A stretch of DNA of 34,478 nucleotides. It comes from Alphaproteobacteria bacterium. Its GTDB lineage: Bacteria > Pseudomonadota > Alphaproteobacteria > UBA828. The stretch covers positions 1 to 34,478 of the forward strand of contig JAJDXK010000026.1 in NCBI GenBank assembly GCA_022823305.1, read 5' to 3'. The notes beneath the pieces were generated by a model, which worked only from the letters and a program-made list of their open reading frames with translations, was not told where the DNA came from and searched no databases. Each line of letters opens with the position of its first letter. Within the stretch, counting starts at the first letter, position 1. Positions 32,094 through 34,478 of this stretch are shown one piece after another. A program made the translations under genes and the position numbers.

Positions 32094-34478
32094 TCACGCT
32101 GGCACATCGCCCCGTGCCGGGCAATCGAGCGCGGCGTCCGTCTCATCCCCCGGCCCGACGAAGGCGCGGGTGATGCGCACCGCCTCGGCGAGACCGACGC
32201 GCTCCACCGCGACGCCCTCGGGGAAGGCGCCGGCAAGCCGGCTCGGCAGCGCCGCGTCCAGCAGGACGAAGACGCCGCGGTCGTCCGCGCGGCGCACCAG
32301 CCGGCCATAGGCCTGTCTCAGCCGGCCGCGCGTGAGTCGGTCGTCGTAGCGCCCGCCGCCGAAGACCCGGCGCCGGGCCTTGTGCAGGATGTCCGGGCGC
32401 GGCCACGGCACCCGGTCGAAGACGATCAGCCTGAGGCTCGGCCCCGGCACGTCGATGCCGTCCCGCATCGCGTCGGTGCCGAGCAGGCAGGCGTCGCTCT
32501 CGCTGCGGAAGATGTCGACCAGCGTCGTCGCGTCGAGCGGGTCGACGTGCTGGGCCCAGAGCGCGATGCCGGCCTCGTCCAGCGGGCCGGCGATGCGCTC
32601 GTGGACCGCGCGCAGCCGCGCGATGGCGGTGAAGAGGCCGAGCGCGCCGCCGCCGGCCGCGCTGAAGAGCGCGCGGTAGGCCGCGGCGACGCGGTCCGGC
32701 GCGTTCCGCCCCACGTCGGTCACCACGAGCACGCGGGTCTGGGCGTCGTAGTCGAAGGGGGAGGGCAGCGCGGCGCGCACCGCCGGCGCCTTCAGGTGGC
32801 GTCCGCCGGTGGTGGCCTCGGCCGCGGCCCAGTCCTGCTCCGGCTCGCCGCTGCCGTCGCGCAGCGTCGCCGAGGTGACGAGCGCGCCGTGGGCGCGGCC
32901 CGTGACGAACGCCGCGAAGGGGAGGGTGGGGTCGACGTGGTGGCAGTGCATGCCCACGTCGACGTCGCGTCCGTCGCTGCGGCTGATGGCGAACCAGAAG
33001 ACGAAGCCTTCGGGGTCGACGGCGGGGCCACCCTCCGGCGCCGGCGCGTCGCCATCGTCGGGGGCCTGCGTCATCGTCGCCAGCATGGAGCGCCAGGCGC
33101 CGAGCTGCTCGCTCACGCGGCGCTCGATGCCGCGCACCACGGCCTCGACGCGCTGGCGCTCGGCGCTCTCCAGCCGCTCGGCCTCGGCGTCGAGCAGGCT
33201 GCCGAGCTCGGCCACCAGCAGCTCCAGCGGCTGCGCGATCCTCGCCAGCGCCGCGGCGAGGGAACGGGCGGCCTCGTCCAGGCCGGGCGCGAGCGGCTGC
33301 ACCGGCGCCTCCAGGCTGTAGCCGCTGCGGGGCTCGGGCACGCGGGCCAGCACCTGGCCCCTGACGAGCGCAAGGAAGCGCTCGCACGCGCCCTGCGGCG
33401 CGCCGGCCGCGAGCCGCTGGTGCCACTCGTTCGCGGGCAGCGCGCGGGCCGCCTGCAACGCGGCCTCCATGGCCTCGCGCGCCTTGTCGCGCTCCTCGAT
33501 CAGGTCGCCGATGCGGCTCCCGAGCCCCCGCGCGCGGTCGGCGCCGCCGCGCCCGCGCGTCTCCGGCCCCAGCAGCCAGCGGCGCAGCTCGCGCGTCTCG
33601 CTGCCCGTGAGGTGCGCGGCGAAGGCGCTGTCGGCGGCGTCGAAGATGTGATGCCCCTCGTCGAGCACGTAGCGGGTCGGCACCGTGCGCTCGTCCCCGG
33701 TGCCGAAGGCAGCGCGCGCCGCCTGCACCATCAGGAGCGCGTGGTTGGCGATCACGATGTCGGCCCGCCGCGCCTTGCGCTGGCTCTTCTCGATGAAGCA
33801 GCGGCGGTAGTGGGTGCAGGCGTTGTGGATGCACTCGCCGCGCCGGTCGGCGAGCCCGAGGGTGCGGGCGTAGCCGAGCAGGTCGGCGAGCCAGGCCGGC
33901 AGGTCGCCGCCGGTGAGGTCGCCGTCGCGCGTGGCCTGCGCCCAGCGGGCCATCAGGCCCAGCGCGATGCGCTCCGCCGGCACCAGCGCGCTGCGCCCCA
34001 GCGCCTCCTCCATGTTGAGCAGGCAGAGGTAGTTCTCGCGCCCCTTGCGCAGCACCACCTTCTCGGCCTTGGCCTTCGCCTCCGGGTAGAGGCGGTCGAG
34101 CTCCCGGTCGATCTGGCGCTGCAGGTTGCGGGTGAAGGTGGAGAGCCAGACCGTGCCCTCGTTGCGCTCGGCCCAGAGGCTGGCCGGCGCGATGTAGCCC
34201 AGCGTCTTACCGACGCCGGTGCCGGCTTCGGCCAGCACGACGTGCGGCTCCTCCTCCGCCTCCATGGGGTCGAAGGCGGTGCAGGCGGCGGACGCGTAGT
34301 CCGCCTGCTCGGGCCGGGGCTCGGCGCCGTCGCCGAGCAGCAGCGCGAGGCGCCGGCGCGCCGCCGCAGGCGCCACCGGGTAGTGCCCCGGCGCGGGCGG
34401 GGGCGCGCTCTCCTGCCACTCCTTGAGCCGGGTCCAGACCGCGAGCGCGCCGGCATCGCTGGCAGGTGAAAGCACGCA
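32094..34478 (-). CDS. DinG/Rad3-type iron-sulfur DNA helicase (5' end outside window)
   Basis: At least 793 residues visible. Superfamily 2 helicase: Walker A EAGTGVGKT (83-91), DEGH Walker B (272-275), and ALVTSATL. Four cysteines between motifs I and II (C151, C215, C220, C226) fit the 4Fe-4S cluster of the Rad3/XPD/DinG group. Helicase motifs near the C-terminus (GTDAMRDGIDVPG; RLRQAYGRLVRR) are intact. The first visible possible start is GTG at 34473-34475, but alphaproteobacterial relatives carry an N-terminal extension before the VWTRLKEW region, so the true start probably lies to the right of the window. DinG-type helicases remove R-loops and help repair and replication. Confidence 0.9.
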   Translation of the reverse strand, partial: CVLSPASDAGALAVWTRLKEWQESAPPPAPGHYPVAPAAARRRLALLLGDGAEPRPEQADYASAACTAFDPMEAEEEPHVVLAEAGTGVGKTLGYIAPASLWAERNEGTVWLSTFTRNLQRQIDRELDRLYPEAKAKAEKVVLRKGRENYLCLLNMEEALGRSALVPAERIALGLMARWAQATRDGDLTGGDLPAWLADLLGYARTLGLADRRGECIHNACTHYRRCFIEKSQRKARRADIVIANHALLMVQAARAAFGTGDERTVPTRYVLDEGHHIFDAADSAFAAHLTGSETRELRRWLLGPETRGRGGADRARGLGSRIGDLIEERDKAREAMEAALQAARALPANEWHQRLAAGAPQGACERFLALVRGQVLARVPEPRSGYSLEAPVQPLAPGLDEAARSLAAALARIAQPLELLVAELGSLLDAEAERLESAERQRVEAVVRGIERRVSEQLGAWRSMLATMTQAPDDGDAPAPEGGPAVDPEGFVFWFAISRSDGRDVDVGMHCHHVDPTLPFAAFVTGRAHGALVTSATLRDGSGEPEQDWAAAEATTGGRHLKAPAVRAALPSPFDYDAQTRVLVVTDVGRNAPDRVAAAYRALFSAAGGGALGLFTAIARLRAVHERIAGPLDEAGIALWAQHVDPLDATTLVDIFRSESDACLLGTDAMRDGIDVPGPSLRLIVFDRVPWPRPDILHKARRRVFGGGRYDDRLTRGRLRQAYGRLVRRADDRGVFVLLDAALPSRLAGAFPEGVAVERVGLAEAVRITRAFVGPGDETDAALDCPARGDVPA

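Noticed and set aside
1..34478. CRISPR arrays, insertion sequences, phage structural genes
   Set aside because: No regularly spaced repeats, transposase or capsid/tail-type proteins were seen on either strand.

Overview
The window is GC-rich, densely packed chromosomal DNA. Strong codon bias (G/C third positions), the gene order sfsA-map-radC, an alphaproteobacterial-style S24-like regulator and a PemK/Phd pair suggest an alphaproteobacterium, plausibly Rhodospirillales-like. That placement is inference; no rRNA or marker gene fixes it. Genes for the F420 chromophore (fbiC, cofC) at the left edge are a notable trait for such an organism.

Layout. Positions 1-3076 (minus): fbiC, cut by the left edge, and cofC, both for coenzyme F420. 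3303-4535: kynureninase. 4563-5411 (minus): an alpha/beta hydrolase. 5576-9172: a full-length ABC exporter with both halves in one polypeptide. 9228-11529: a small regulatory island with a degenerate LexA/S24-like repressor, a divergent small helix-turn-helix protein, two palindromes at or near their start codons, a lipoprotein and a 36-residue signal-peptide-like ORF. 11678-11765 (minus): tRNA-Leu(UAA) with its own promoter. 11913-15140: a CinA-type molybdopterin-binding domain protein, then sfsA, map and radC.

Two AT-richer accessory islands follow, separated by core metabolism. Island A (15173-16464) is a translationally coupled pair, a DUF5343 protein and a Swt1-type HEPN protein with an R-x4-H motif; it is the best candidate for an undescribed, possibly defensive, system. 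Island B (19740-21382) holds a PemK-type toxin with its Phd-type antitoxin, divergent from a DUF4238 protein; putative promoters of the two directions overlap. Between the islands lie an HSL-family esterase and a fused alpha-beta 2-oxoacid dehydrogenase E1 facing away from each other across a 19-bp palindrome.

The right third is catabolic: isovaleryl-CoA dehydrogenase; a hydantoinase/oxoprolinase A-B pair; a periplasmic SH3-MORN protein behind an extended -10 promoter; a phytanoyl-CoA dioxygenase-like gene with an alkylglycerone-phosphate-synthase-like flavoprotein; a class IV aminotransferase resembling (R)-amine transaminases; a TauD/TfdA dioxygenase; and a DinG/Rad3-type helicase cut by the right edge. 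No CRISPR array, rRNA, transposase, integrase or phage structural gene was seen.
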